A stretch of DNA of 13,966 bases from Chloroflexota bacterium (GCA_021785115.1 JAJYGO010000178.1:1-13966); one strand, 5' to 3'. Positions 1-7,492 are shown, counted from the first letter of the stretch. Numbers and translations are program-made. The notes: generated by a model from the letters alone, not told the origin.

Positions 1-2
1 TC

Positions 3-515
3 CTGCACGACGCCACGATGGGCGCCGAGACCGACCTTTCCACCGCCACGCGCCTGCTGCGCCGACGGCTTTCGGCGGGCCTCGAGACGGGCCTCCCGCC
101 GGTCGATCTCGACTCGTTCTCGCCGATGAGCGAGGAGGTCGCGGCGCGCGCGAGCCGCGTGATCATGGGCCGCGCGGAGGAGTTCGCCGACCTCGCCACG
201 AGCGCGGTGCTCCCCAACCTCGAGCCGATCCGCCGCTTCGCGGGCAGCCTCGAGGCGGCCCGCGAGCTCACTGGGGAGGCGCTCCAGGCGGCGATCGCGG
301 CGGCCGGGTTCGTGCCGCTGTCCGAGGGGGACGCCGAGCCGGAGGAGGGCGCCTCGTGCCGCTCGTGCGGCTCACCTGCCTCTGGTGTAGGACCGACGTC
401 GACCTCGACGAGATCGACTTCCGCGAGTGCGCGGAGTTCCGCTGCGAGCGGTGCGGCGCCGCCGCTCCCTGGGAGTCCCGGGCCGATGTCTCGGTGCAGG
501 GCCAGGGCACGATGA
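3..515 (+). CDS. 3' part of an unrecognised protein, cut by the left edge
   Basis: The frame is open to the left edge. The first ATG inside (position 18) has no Shine-Dalgarno sequence in front of it, so I treat the gene as starting outside the window. Residues encoded by about 18-350 look like a real, mostly helical protein rich in Ala, Glu, Arg and Leu, with good third-position G/C. I do not recognise the family and see no catalytic motif or membrane segment. From about 350 onward the frame turns into low-complexity Ser/Thr/Gly/Pro sequence with poorer codon bias, while another frame (356-559) takes over the coding signature. The last ~50 residues are therefore either an unselected tail produced by overlap or the product of a one-base frameshift near 345-355. 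Its function and its relation to the downstream defence genes are unknown. Confidence 0.5.
   Translation: MHDATMGAETDLSTATRLLRRRLSAGLETGLPPVDLDSFSPMSEEVAARASRVIMGRAEEFADLATSAVLPNLEPIRRFAGSLEAARELTGEALQAAIAAAGFVPLSEGDAEPEEGASCRSCGSPASGVGPTSTSTRSTSASARSSAASGAAPPLPGSPGPMSRCRARAR
341..349 (+). promoter_or_regulatory. Strong Shine-Dalgarno site for the GTG start at 356
   Basis: The run GGAGGAGGG ends six bases before GTG at 356. It is the best ribosome site seen in the window and is the main argument that the zinc-ribbon ORF is translated in its own right and is not only the product of a frameshift in the upstream gene. Confidence 0.5.
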
Positions 516-559
516 CGAGCGGATCGCGCGAGGCGAAGGCGGAACAAAGGCGGCGGTAA
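356..559 (+). CDS. Small zinc-ribbon-like protein, 67 aa
   Basis: The GTG start at 356 is preceded by a strong Shine-Dalgarno run, GGAGGAGGG at 341-349, six bases upstream, and the frame ends in TAA at 559. The protein has Cys8-x2-Cys11, Cys25 and Cys30-x2-Cys33 with acidic residues between the pairs, as expected of a small treble-clef or zinc-ribbon fold. The C-terminal third is polar and probably disordered. Third-position G/C is high along the whole frame, much better than in the frame it overlaps. It overlaps the partial upstream ORF by 160 bases, which is unusual. It could be an independent small gene translated from its own site, or the displaced C-terminus of the upstream gene after a frameshift. 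The strong ribosome site favours the former. No specific function can be assigned. Confidence 0.55.
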   Translation: MPLVRLTCLWCRTDVDLDEIDFRECAEFRCERCGAAAPWESRADVSVQGQGTMTSGSREAKAEQRRR

Positions 560-569
560 CTTAGGGGGC

Positions 570-581
570 CGGACGCGTCCG
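570..581. repeat. Perfect 12-base palindrome between genes
   Basis: CGGACGCGTCCG reads the same on both strands, with no loop. It lies 11 bases after the stop of the zinc-ribbon ORF, in the short gap between two convergent genes. It could be a dimeric-protein binding site or simply chance in G+C-rich DNA. I found no second copy by eye. Confidence 0.3.
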
Positions 582-600
582 ACCGAACAGGGTCAGAGAT

Positions 601-620
601 CGTGCCGAACAAGCTGGCAC
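601..620 (-). terminator. Possible weak hairpin terminator of the glycosylase gene
   Basis: CGTGCC (601-606) pairs with GGCACG (615-620) around an 8-base loop, giving a G+C-rich six-pair stem that begins 20 bases beyond the leftward glycosylase stop codon. There is no T-tract on either strand, so it would be an imperfect intrinsic terminator. Its position between convergent genes is the main support. Confidence 0.25.
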
Positions 621-640
621 GGCCGCCACACACCGTGTCC

Positions 641-1306
641 TTACCGGTCAGGGGCGGGATTCGCATGGCAAAGGTCTGCGAGGGGGCACTCGGAACACAA
701 CGGTCTTCGGGGGCGGCAGACAGTCGCCCCCAGGTCCAACACCGACCAGTTACCGACCCGCCCGTCTCCCGCGCCCTCGACGATCGCCAGCGCGAGCGCC
801 TGGAGACGCCGGTCGTATCGATAGTCCGACTTCCACGGCGGCCCGAACAGTCTCCGCACGACGCGCACGAAGTTCGTATCGACCATCGCGGAGATGCGGC
901 CCGCGAGGGTCACGTCGACCGCTCTCTCGATGTACTGGCCCACGCCGGGGAGATCCCGGAGCTCCGCGGGCGCGGAGTCCATCATTACTGACGACAAGAT
1001 CCGGAAGGTGCGGGCGCGGCGCCGTTGGAGTCCGATGCGTGAGAGCACGGCCTCGAGCTCCGTTTCGTCCGCGGCAGCGAGCGACGCCCAGGAGGGAAAC
1101 CGGTGGAGGAACTCTGGCGCGAAGTCGGCCGCGACGCGGGCCGAGGTGCGCTGCAGGAGGATCTCGCCGATCAGTACCGAGTACGAGTCCCGCCAGTGGC
1201 GCCACGGGAAGTCTCGCCCGTGCACGGAGTACCACGCCGGGAGGCGGGCCCCAGCTTCGCGTGCGTGGAGCAAGTCGCCTGGTGTCGGTCGCGGCTCTAT
1301 CGGCAT
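641..1306 (-). CDS. HhH-GPD [4Fe-4S] DNA glycosylase, probably T:G-mismatch (Mig-like) type
   Basis: This is a base-excision repair enzyme of the endonuclease III/MutY superfamily, 221 aa, complete from ATG (1304-1306) to TAA. Seen in order: the N-terminal signature with R31-D-F-P-W-R36; EILLQRT at 48-54; the helix-hairpin-helix core LPGVGQY at 119-125; the catalytic aspartate Asp143 in MVDTNF; and an iron-sulfur loop Cys197-x6-Cys204-x2-Cys207-x5-Cys213. From family knowledge, the residue at the position of Tyr125 discriminates function. It is Lys in endonuclease III, Ser in MutY and Tyr in the archaeal T:G glycosylase Mig.Mth, which also has an ILLRRT segment and the same Tyr-to-Asp spacing. 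It also lacks the C-terminal domain MutY uses to read 8-oxoG. It diverges from an adjacent m5C methyltransferase, as expected for an enzyme repairing deaminated 5-methylcytosine. The family call is near certain; the T:G specificity is likely but inferred. Many annotation pipelines would label it an A/G-specific adenine glycosylase. Confidence 0.95.
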   Translation of the reverse strand: MPIEPRPTPGDLLHAREAGARLPAWYSVHGRDFPWRHWRDSYSVLIGEILLQRTSARVAADFAPEFLHRFPSWASLAAADETELEAVLSRIGLQRRRARTFRILSSVMMDSAPAELRDLPGVGQYIERAVDVTLAGRISAMVDTNFVRVVRRLFGPPWKSDYRYDRRLQALALAIVEGAGDGRVGNWSVLDLGATVCRPRRPLCSECPLADLCHANPAPDR

Positions 1307-1386
1307 GTTGACGGTTCGGTATGGTAGCCGAGGGGATTATGCCAATCACGGCGCCGCGTTTGCGCCGAGACGGAGAGGGCTCCTTG
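1307..1386. promoter_or_regulatory. Divergent start region between glycosylase and methyltransferase
   Basis: Only 14 bases separate the glycosylase ATG (1306) from the first methyltransferase ATG (1321), so at least one promoter must overlap coding sequence, or the methyltransferase starts later. On the minus strand CATAAT (1344-1339) is a plausible -10 element for the glycosylase, with no good -35. On the plus strand TTGACG (1308-1313) resembles a -35, but no -10 lies at good spacing. Possible later methyltransferase starts are ATG 1339 (GAGGGG at 1330-1335) and TTG 1384 (GGAGAGGG at 1372-1379). Such tight packing would couple expression of modification and repair. All promoter elements are guesses by eye. 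Confidence 0.25.
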
Positions 1387-2865
1387 GCTCGTCCAATGAC
1401 GATGGTCGACCTGTTCGCAGGCGCCGGCGGACTGTCGCTCGGGCTCGCGGCGGCCGGCTTTCGCCCGCTCCTCGCTGTCGAGCGATCACCCATGGCCGCC
1501 GAAACGTACTTCCGCAACCTGGTGCGCCGCGATGAGGAGGCATGGCAGGCGCACGTGTCGCTACCGCTTGCCGACCAACTTCGCGCCGGCCTCGGCGTTG
1601 CTACCACCGCGCGCGTCCTCGAGCACACCGACCTCCTGCGCAACCTGTTCCGGCCCGGCGATCTCGACCTTCTGGCCGGGGGTCCTCCGTGTCAGGGCTT
1701 CTCCCTCGCGGGTCTGAGGAACCCGCGCGACGTCCGCAACCGGCTCCCGCTCGAGTTTCTGGAGTTCGTCCGTCTGCTTCGCCCCCGGCAAGTGCTAGTC
1801 GAGAACGTTCCTGGCTTCGGTATCAGCTTCTCTCCGAGACCCGAGGAGGCGGCCCTCGAGCAACTGCGACTGGCTCTGGGCGCCATGGGGTACCTGGCCC
1901 AGATCCTCGAGGTCAACGCGGCAGACTTCGGAGTGGCGCAGGAACGTCCTCGGATCATGATCGCAGCGATGCGGCGCGACCTCGTCGACCCGCGGATCCT
2001 CGAGACCGAGGACGCGCGCGGGAGTGTCCGCTGGTCCTCGGGGCGCCCGGAAGACGATCCACCCTTGCTCGCGCCTCAGGCCGAGCTCGCCGAACCGCAT
2101 CGTCTTCGAGACGCGATCGGTGATCTAGACGGCCAGGCGTACTCGGTCGGGAAGGTGAGGGACTACCCACCGGAGTTGGCGTTTGCCCGGGAACTGCGCA
2201 CCTCGAAGGGCTACTTGCACGTCTTGACCCCCGTGCAGCCCGAGAGTCTCTCGGCCCCCTCGAACCACGAAGCGAGGCGGCACTCGCCGCGCGTGACCTT
2301 CCGGTTCCGGGTCGCCCAGGCGCTCTCACGGCAGGGTGTGTCCGCGGACGTCTTCTTCGCTGACGGATCGGAGCACTGGCAGTCGACTCTCGCGCGCCTG
2401 ACCCAAGTGCAACTACCGCTTCGTGGTGCCTCGGGCGAGGCGCTGGTCGGACCGGAGGCCGAGAGCACGAAAACGCCCGAGGAATTGGCGGCCACGGTGC
2501 GACGGCTGGCCACCAGGAAGCACTCGCAGCGCGTGCTCGAAGCCGACAAGCCTGCCCGCACGATTCTCACGCTGCCGGACGACCACGTGCACTATGCCGC
2601 GCCTCGCATCCTCACCGTCCGTGAGGCTGCCCGCATCCAGTCATTCCCGGACGCGTTTCGGTTCTACTCGAAGGCGACGACGGGCGGATCGAAGAGGTCG
2701 TCGGAGGTCCCCCAGTACAGCCAGGTGGGCAACGCCGTGCCGCCGATGATGGCTCGAGCGGTCGGCCGACACCTTCGGCGGGTGTTATTGGCTGCCCTCG
2801 CCACCAGCTCGCCCGGGGAAGACGACGACGCGACCTACGCCGAGGTCAGTTCAGGGTTGCGATGA
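1321..2865 (+). CDS. DNA (cytosine-5)-methyltransferase
   Basis: This S-adenosylmethionine-dependent enzyme makes 5-methylcytosine in DNA. All major C5-methylase motifs are present in order: motif I VDLFAGAGG at 29-37 (cofactor loop); motif IV GGPPCQGF with catalytic Cys124; motif VI ENV at 161-163; motif VIII Q207-E-R209-P-R211; motif IX around R429-F442 (LTVREAARIQSFP); and motif X QVGNAVPP at 468-475. The ~215 residues between motifs VIII and IX form the target-recognition region, so the site cannot be predicted here. At up to 514 aa it is somewhat long for the family. The start is uncertain: ATG 1321 gives the longest form, while ATG 1339, TTG 1384 or ATG 1396 would all keep motif I. It is the first gene of a four-gene operon, and its stop overlaps the next start as ATGA (2862-2865). 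No inactivating change is visible. In context it is the probable self-marking enzyme for the downstream ATPase/nuclease genes. Confidence 0.97.
   Translation: MVAEGIMPITAPRLRRDGEGSLARPMTMVDLFAGAGGLSLGLAAAGFRPLLAVERSPMAAETYFRNLVRRDEEAWQAHVSLPLADQLRAGLGVATTARVLEHTDLLRNLFRPGDLDLLAGGPPCQGFSLAGLRNPRDVRNRLPLEFLEFVRLLRPRQVLVENVPGFGISFSPRPEEAALEQLRLALGAMGYLAQILEVNAADFGVAQERPRIMIAAMRRDLVDPRILETEDARGSVRWSSGRPEDDPPLLAPQAELAEPHRLRDAIGDLDGQAYSVGKVRDYPPELAFARELRTSKGYLHVLTPVQPESLSAPSNHEARRHSPRVTFRFRVAQALSRQGVSADVFFADGSEHWQSTLARLTQVQLPLRGASGEALVGPEAESTKTPEELAATVRRLATRKHSQRVLEADKPARTILTLPDDHVHYAAPRILTVREAARIQSFPDAFRFYSKATTGGSKRSSEVPQYSQVGNAVPPMMARAVGRHLRRVLLAALATSSPGEDDDATYAEVSSGLR
2862..2865 (+). promoter_or_regulatory. 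ATGA stop-start overlap (translational coupling)
   Basis: The methyltransferase TGA and the ATG of the following ATPase share ATGA. The ATPase start has only a weak ribosome site upstream, so its translation probably depends on ribosomes finishing the methyltransferase. This ties restriction output to prior synthesis of the protecting enzyme. Confidence 0.6.
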
Positions 2866-5618
2866 CTTCGCTTGCCGGCGCCGGTAACAAAGGTGACCGG
2901 CACGAGCGCAGAGATCTGCCGATCGAGCCCGCGGCGGCGCCGTGGCGGATCCGGGCCTCCGACATCGCTGCCAGGCACGGGACGGGTTGCGAGTGCGTCC
3001 AGATCGTGCCGCTGGAAGCGGTAGGCCTCGCTGGAGCCGACCTCGTGGCGGTCCGCGACCTCATGGCTCGACGTCACCTTCGCCTCGATCTCGCCGGCGC
3101 ATTCGCTCTCCTGCACGACAAGGCCGTTGCGCGACACGAGGCGAGCCTCAAACCTCTCGCGCGCGCGCTCATGAACCTCGCGGCGTCGCCGTGCCCAACT
3201 CGCATGGACATCTCGCCTGGGGTGGGCTGGAGATCGTACGAGAAGCCAGGCCTCAGCGGCGCCTCTGACCGCTGGCCAGACGATTGGGACGGCGTGGACT
3301 GGTACGAGTGGGCGGTCAACGGCGCGCTCGCGGCATCGTCGGTTGCCGAAATGCAGGCGAAAGCGCGGACTCACGATTCCTGGGGCCTCGCTAACCTGTT
3401 GTACCGCGAGCCAGACGACGAGCAGGCCCGATACGACGCGCTCTTCAGACCGTGGGTAGCCGTGCGGACTCACGACCGAGTGCCGGACGGCGAGTGGTCC
3501 TACGACAACCACGTCCGCGCTCTCGCATTCCTGCGTTCACGGCGCTTCCTGCCGGTCGACACGCAGGACGCAGACCTCGTCGCGCTCAGCGTGAGGCTGA
3601 AGAGAGACCCTGTCGAGGTGCTAGCCTTTCTGCGGCTCGTTGAACGGTGTGATCGCGGGGTCGTCGCCGCGAGTGAAACCATGCGCCTCGTTCTCTCCCA
3701 GTACGGTCCGACAACGGGAGGGTCACTTCGGGCAACCGTGGACATGATGGACGCACTCGTGGTCCCTTCAGATGACCCGAACACTGAGCACGAAGAAGGG
3801 GAGGAAGAACTCCTCGAGGCGTCCGACGAGCCTCTCGCGCTCGAGGAGGCGCCTCCCCCCCCTGCGGAGGACGGCGGTCCTGATCCGCTTGCGGTTGTCC
3901 GGCGGCTGCTACCTGGCGGGGACGGCACGCGCGGGATCCCCCCCATCATCTTCACGCCGACGAGACTTGACACGGAGTTGGTGCCGTATCTGGCGGCAAG
4001 GCAAGCTCCGACCCTCGTAGTGCTCTCGGGCAACGCCGGAGACGGCAAGACCGCGTTCCTCGGTGGACTCCTCAAAGACAGGTACCGACCTGGCGCCAAC
4101 GAGTACGAGAGCGTCTGGATAGGGGACAACGAGTACCTCGTGGTCCTCGACGGGAGCGAGGACACCGAGACGAAGACGAACGACGAGCTCTTGCTCCACG
4201 CGCTCGCTCCTTTCGCGGGCGCCGGACAAGTGGCCGCGCCGTCGCGCGGCACTCTCATCGCGATCAACAAGGGACGCCTTCTCAGGTTCCTCGAGGTGAA
4301 CGCTCAGTCGTTCGGCTACCTCTGGCGCGCCGTCACCGCGGCGTTCCTCGGGTGGGAGGATCCGGAGGACAGCCCCTACCTACTCATCGACCTGAACGAC
4401 CGCTCGGTCCTCGCACCGGATCCGGAGCACTCGCTATTCGGTGGAGTCGTGGCCAAGCTCGTCGAGTGGTCAGGATGGACGAACGAGTGCGCGAAGTGCC
4501 TGGCGCAGGCGTCGTGCCCGGTCCTCCACAACGTGCGGCTCCTCGAGGCGCCGGCGACCCGGGCGCAGCTGTGGCGCGTGCTCGCCGCTGTAGATCTGGA
4601 TGACCGAGTCCACGTGACGGCGCGCCACCTCGTCACGAAGCTCACTCGCGCGCTCGTCTCGGATCACCGCTGTCCCGACATCCGGTCAGCCGTTCAGGAT
4701 GGCCAACATGCGCCGCCGGACTCATTCCTGTACAACTCACTCTTCGTCCAGGACAACGATGGGCTGATGGCCGAACCAGCGCTCATGGACCGTGTGACCT
4801 CGACGTACGATCCGGCGGAGCGAACCTCTCCGAGGCGCGACCGACAGCTCGCGATGAACATCGCGCGGGGCTCGGCCGAGACGATCCTCGGGGCGCCAAT
4901 CGGTGCCCCGGAGTTGTACTTGCGCGAGGAGCTGCTCGCGGCGGCGGCTGGGTCGGTCGAGGACGTACCGGCCGATCCTGCGCACGAATATCGCCGTCAA
5001 TCGCTTGCGTTGATGCGGCACGTGGCCCGCCGAATGTTCTTCACCGCGCCCACGAGCGAGCTCGCCCCGGCCTTTCCCATCGCCGCAATGGACTCCTTCC
5101 TGCAGACCTTAGAGCGGAGCACGGCGGGCGACGGGGACGCAGGCCCGATTACGGAGTACCTCAACGCGGCGCTTGGTGTCGAAGCAGGGAGGCTGGACGG
5201 GCTGCTGGCGCCACGCGACTACAGCCGTGGGTTGCAGGGGCGCGGCCTGGCGCTGGTGGTCCCCCGAGCGCGCTTCGCGATCTCGACCTCGACGGGAATC
5301 GGGATCGAGTGGGTCAGGCCGCCGTTCCTCGAGGCGTGGGCTCGAGCCTTGACGCTGGTCGCGACTGACGTAGCGGGGGTCGAGGTAGCGAGGCTCACGA
5401 TCCCACTGATGCTCTACGAGCTGCTGACCAGGGCGTCCACGGGATTCCGACCCACCACCCAGACCGAACGCGGGTTCATGGTCCGGTTGCATGGGTTCTA
5501 TCGGGCACTGGCGGAACATGGCTGGGGCGAGCCGATGCCGTACGTGCTGTACGACAACGGCGTGCTTCTGGGCAGGGCGCGCCTCGAACCGTCGTCCATG
5601 TACATCGGGGTTCTCTGA
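2862..5618 (+). CDS. Large P-loop ATPase, DptF (DndF)-like restriction protein
   Basis: 918 aa. Three regions are visible. Residues 1 to ~305 are an N-terminal domain I do not recognise, rich in Trp, Asp and Arg. Residues ~307-339 are an acidic, proline-ending linker. The rest is an ATPase with Walker A G390-NAGD-G395-K396-T397; an acidic strand end at VVLD430-GSED, possibly Walker B; a likely sensor segment LIAINKGRL; and LLID510-LND. A Cys543-x2-Cys546-x5-Cys552-Pro cluster follows and may bind a metal. The helical C-terminal half contains RHVARRMFF and an LYELLTRAS segment of a kind I associate with DptF-like ATPases. DptF works with DptG and DptH to restrict DNA lacking the protective mark. 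Typical DptF proteins are, from memory, ~500-550 aa, so the N-terminal third would be an added domain. Position directly before a G-position gene and a HerA-type H gene supports the call. ATPase is secure; DptF relationship is probable. No signal peptide or membrane segment. Confidence 0.85.
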   Translation: MTSLAGAGNKGDRHERRDLPIEPAAAPWRIRASDIAARHGTGCECVQIVPLEAVGLAGADLVAVRDLMARRHLRLDLAGAFALLHDKAVARHEASLKPLARALMNLAASPCPTRMDISPGVGWRSYEKPGLSGASDRWPDDWDGVDWYEWAVNGALAASSVAEMQAKARTHDSWGLANLLYREPDDEQARYDALFRPWVAVRTHDRVPDGEWSYDNHVRALAFLRSRRFLPVDTQDADLVALSVRLKRDPVEVLAFLRLVERCDRGVVAASETMRLVLSQYGPTTGGSLRATVDMMDALVVPSDDPNTEHEEGEEELLEASDEPLALEEAPPPPAEDGGPDPLAVVRRLLPGGDGTRGIPPIIFTPTRLDTELVPYLAARQAPTLVVLSGNAGDGKTAFLGGLLKDRYRPGANEYESVWIGDNEYLVVLDGSEDTETKTNDELLLHALAPFAGAGQVAAPSRGTLIAINKGRLLRFLEVNAQSFGYLWRAVTAAFLGWEDPEDSPYLLIDLNDRSVLAPDPEHSLFGGVVAKLVEWSGWTNECAKCLAQASCPVLHNVRLLEAPATRAQLWRVLAAVDLDDRVHVTARHLVTKLTRALVSDHRCPDIRSAVQDGQHAPPDSFLYNSLFVQDNDGLMAEPALMDRVTSTYDPAERTSPRRDRQLAMNIARGSAETILGAPIGAPELYLREELLAAAAGSVEDVPADPAHEYRRQSLALMRHVARRMFFTAPTSELAPAFPIAAMDSFLQTLERSTAGDGDAGPITEYLNAALGVEAGRLDGLLAPRDYSRGLQGRGLALVVPRARFAISTSTGIGIEWVRPPFLEAWARALTLVATDVAGVEVARLTIPLMLYELLTRASTGFRPTTQTERGFMVRLHGFYRALAEHGWGEPMPYVLYDNGVLLGRARLEPSSMYIGVL

Positions 5619-5620
5619 TG
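5616..5620 (+). promoter_or_regulatory. TGATG stop-start overlap (translational coupling)
   Basis: The ATPase stop TGA (5616-5618) shares its final A with the ATG of the next gene (5618-5620). This is classic termination-reinitiation geometry and implies near-equal synthesis of the two proteins, consistent with subunits of one complex. Confidence 0.6.
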
Positions 5621-7492
5621 GCAAGGCCCGCGCGTATCCCCAGGCGCACCCCCGAGATCGAGCTGTGGGACGTGAACCCAGTCGGGACCCGGGACGCATG
5701 GCGACGAGAACTCCTCCAATTCTGGTCCCTCATGCTCACGCGTGGCAGGCGGGTACGCTCGCCGTCCTGGCTCATGGTCCGAGAGCCTGAGGGCCTGGGG
5801 TACCGGGCGATCACCGTCCCCGAACTCGCCTCCCGCCTGGCATCGCGCGTTGCCCACGCTCCGGGCGCGATGGTCGACGAGGATCGGCAGCGCGAGCTCG
5901 AGCGGTGGCTGGCAGACGCGATCATTATCCCGGGCGAACGCCGCAAACGGACATCAGCCCCCCCAGCCGCGGGCGTCGCGACTGCGCACTACCTCGGCCT
6001 GCACCTGTTCAACCGAGGGGCAACCCGCGAACGCTTCTGGTCGAGCTTCTTCTACAGCGCGCTCCAGAACGACCTCGGTCGCGCGGGGGAAGCCGGGCGG
6101 GGAGGGACGCCTGGCCAGATGATCGACTCGTTCCTCTCACTCGGGCTGGACGACGTGGCGACTCGCGACGGCGCGCTGAGCTGGTCGGTCGACTTCCGCG
6201 CTCTATCGCGACGCGAGCCAGAGACTCTCATCGTCGCTCGCGCCGTCACTACAGACCAGCGCGACGCACCGGACGGCCTATCGTCTGCGGCCGCCGGGCT
6301 CCCGAGCGCGTACTTCGCCAACACGACTGACGCCGCCACGTACAAGTGGTTCCTGTGTCCTGGGGTCGTCGTCTTGATGCGGCGATCGTTGAAGCTGCTG
6401 CTCGACAACAGCGACGCGATCGGCCACGCCGCACTCGGAGAGATGATCGAGGCCTCGCTCGCCGGCCACGCGGCCCTGTACTTCGTACGCGGGCTCCGCG
6501 TGTTGAACGAACTCGTCGAACGGCGAGGCCTACCCCCCGATTGCGCCGCCTGTCAGGTTCGCTTCCAGTCGCAACTCGTCGGCGACGACCCCGAGGCCGT
6601 CGCTGACCCATCTCATCCAGTGGCGGCCACAGCAGCGGACGCCGCCTTCGTGGAAAGCACCTGTGAAGCCAACGACGGGCTGTTCGTGAACGCGGGTCGG
6701 AAGGAACTCACGGCAGCGCGCGACCTCGCACGCCTCTCGCTAGAGGAATTGCGAAGGAAGCTGGCCCTCTACACCGTCAATCGAATCCTGTTGAAGGTCG
6801 CGAGCGACGTCTGTGGGCGGCTCGCCAAGACGGTGGGACACCCCGAACCCCGTGTGTCGGAGACTCTCGCGCTTCTCGACACGTGGTCAGACAACACCGC
6901 GACGAGGATGGCGCTGAGTCTCGCGTGGGACGAGAAGATCGAAGAACTCAGCCAGGACCCGGATGTTCCTGGGCCTACATTGGAGACTCTGGAGGCCAGG
7001 CGATCCGCAGCGGCTGGCGACCCACGAGCCCTGGAGGGCGTCGCACGAGACGTGATCTCGGAGGCGATACTGTCATCCCGCGCGTTCACGCGCTACATCG
7101 AGCTCCTCCATTCCCTCCTGGGTGGCGGCGCGCTGCCATCGAACGAGGACCCGAAGGGCTTCATGGCCCGCGGCGGGACGAAGCAGGTCCCGTTCCACCT
7201 CACCGTGAACGACAAGGCCCTCGAGCACCTCGTCGCGGTTGCGTTCCTCGAATCTCGCGCAGCCGGCACCAGCCTTTCCTTCCCGGCGTTTGTGGACTTC
7301 CTGAACCGCCGCTACCACCTCTCTATCGACACGGCACCTGAGTCGCTTGGCGCGACGAGTGGTCTCGTGGCTGACGCCACCTCCCAGAGTCGCGAGGCGC
7401 TGCGGAGGCGGCTATTGGCCATGGGGATGCTCGAGGAGTACTCAGACAGCTCCGAGTGGAACCGCGTGAAGTGGGGTCCCGTCCTTGGGTAA
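5618..7492 (+). CDS. Protein of unknown fold in the DptG position of the operon
   Basis: 624 aa, largely helical by composition, with no Walker motif, recognisable nuclease motif, signal peptide or membrane segment. The N-terminus is basic. A Cys309-x2-Cys312 pair lies mid-protein, with further cysteines at Cys349 and near residue 400, so a metal site is possible but incomplete by eye. I do not recognise the family from sequence. The DptG call rests on its place between an F-like ATPase and an H-like HerA ATPase, on one-base and eight-base overlaps with them, and on the fact that DptG proteins are themselves poorly characterised. DptG members I recall are nearer 400-450 aa, so this would be a long variant. 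In the DndFGH model it would be a structural or adaptor subunit of the restriction complex. Codon use matches its neighbours, arguing against recent separate acquisition. Confidence 0.8.
   Translation: MARPARIPRRTPEIELWDVNPVGTRDAWRRELLQFWSLMLTRGRRVRSPSWLMVREPEGLGYRAITVPELASRLASRVAHAPGAMVDEDRQRELERWLADAIIIPGERRKRTSAPPAAGVATAHYLGLHLFNRGATRERFWSSFFYSALQNDLGRAGEAGRGGTPGQMIDSFLSLGLDDVATRDGALSWSVDFRALSRREPETLIVARAVTTDQRDAPDGLSSAAAGLPSAYFANTTDAATYKWFLCPGVVVLMRRSLKLLLDNSDAIGHAALGEMIEASLAGHAALYFVRGLRVLNELVERRGLPPDCAACQVRFQSQLVGDDPEAVADPSHPVAATAADAAFVESTCEANDGLFVNAGRKELTAARDLARLSLEELRRKLALYTVNRILLKVASDVCGRLAKTVGHPEPRVSETLALLDTWSDNTATRMALSLAWDEKIEELSQDPDVPGPTLETLEARRSAAAGDPRALEGVARDVISEAILSSRAFTRYIELLHSLLGGGALPSNEDPKGFMARGGTKQVPFHLTVNDKALEHLVAVAFLESRAAGTSLSFPAFVDFLNRRYHLSIDTAPESLGATSGLVADATSQSREALRRRLLAMGMLEEYSDSSEWNRVKWGPVLG

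Noticed and set aside
641..1306. Annotation as MutY (adenine glycosylase) or endonuclease III
   Set aside because: At 221 aa it lacks the MutY C-terminal domain. The residue after LPGVGQ is Tyr, neither the Ser of MutY nor the Lys of endonuclease III, and the neighbour is an m5C methylase.
750..1643. Long leftward reading frame of 297 codons across the glycosylase and methylase starts
   Set aside because: It is Arg/Pro/Ala-rich shadow sequence, antisense or out of frame to two genes with clear motifs, and shows no motif of its own.
3500..4270. Leftward reading frame of 256 codons inside the F-like ATPase gene
   Set aside because: It is Ser/Arg-rich shadow of the ATPase coding strand, lying opposite the Walker A region and acidic linker.
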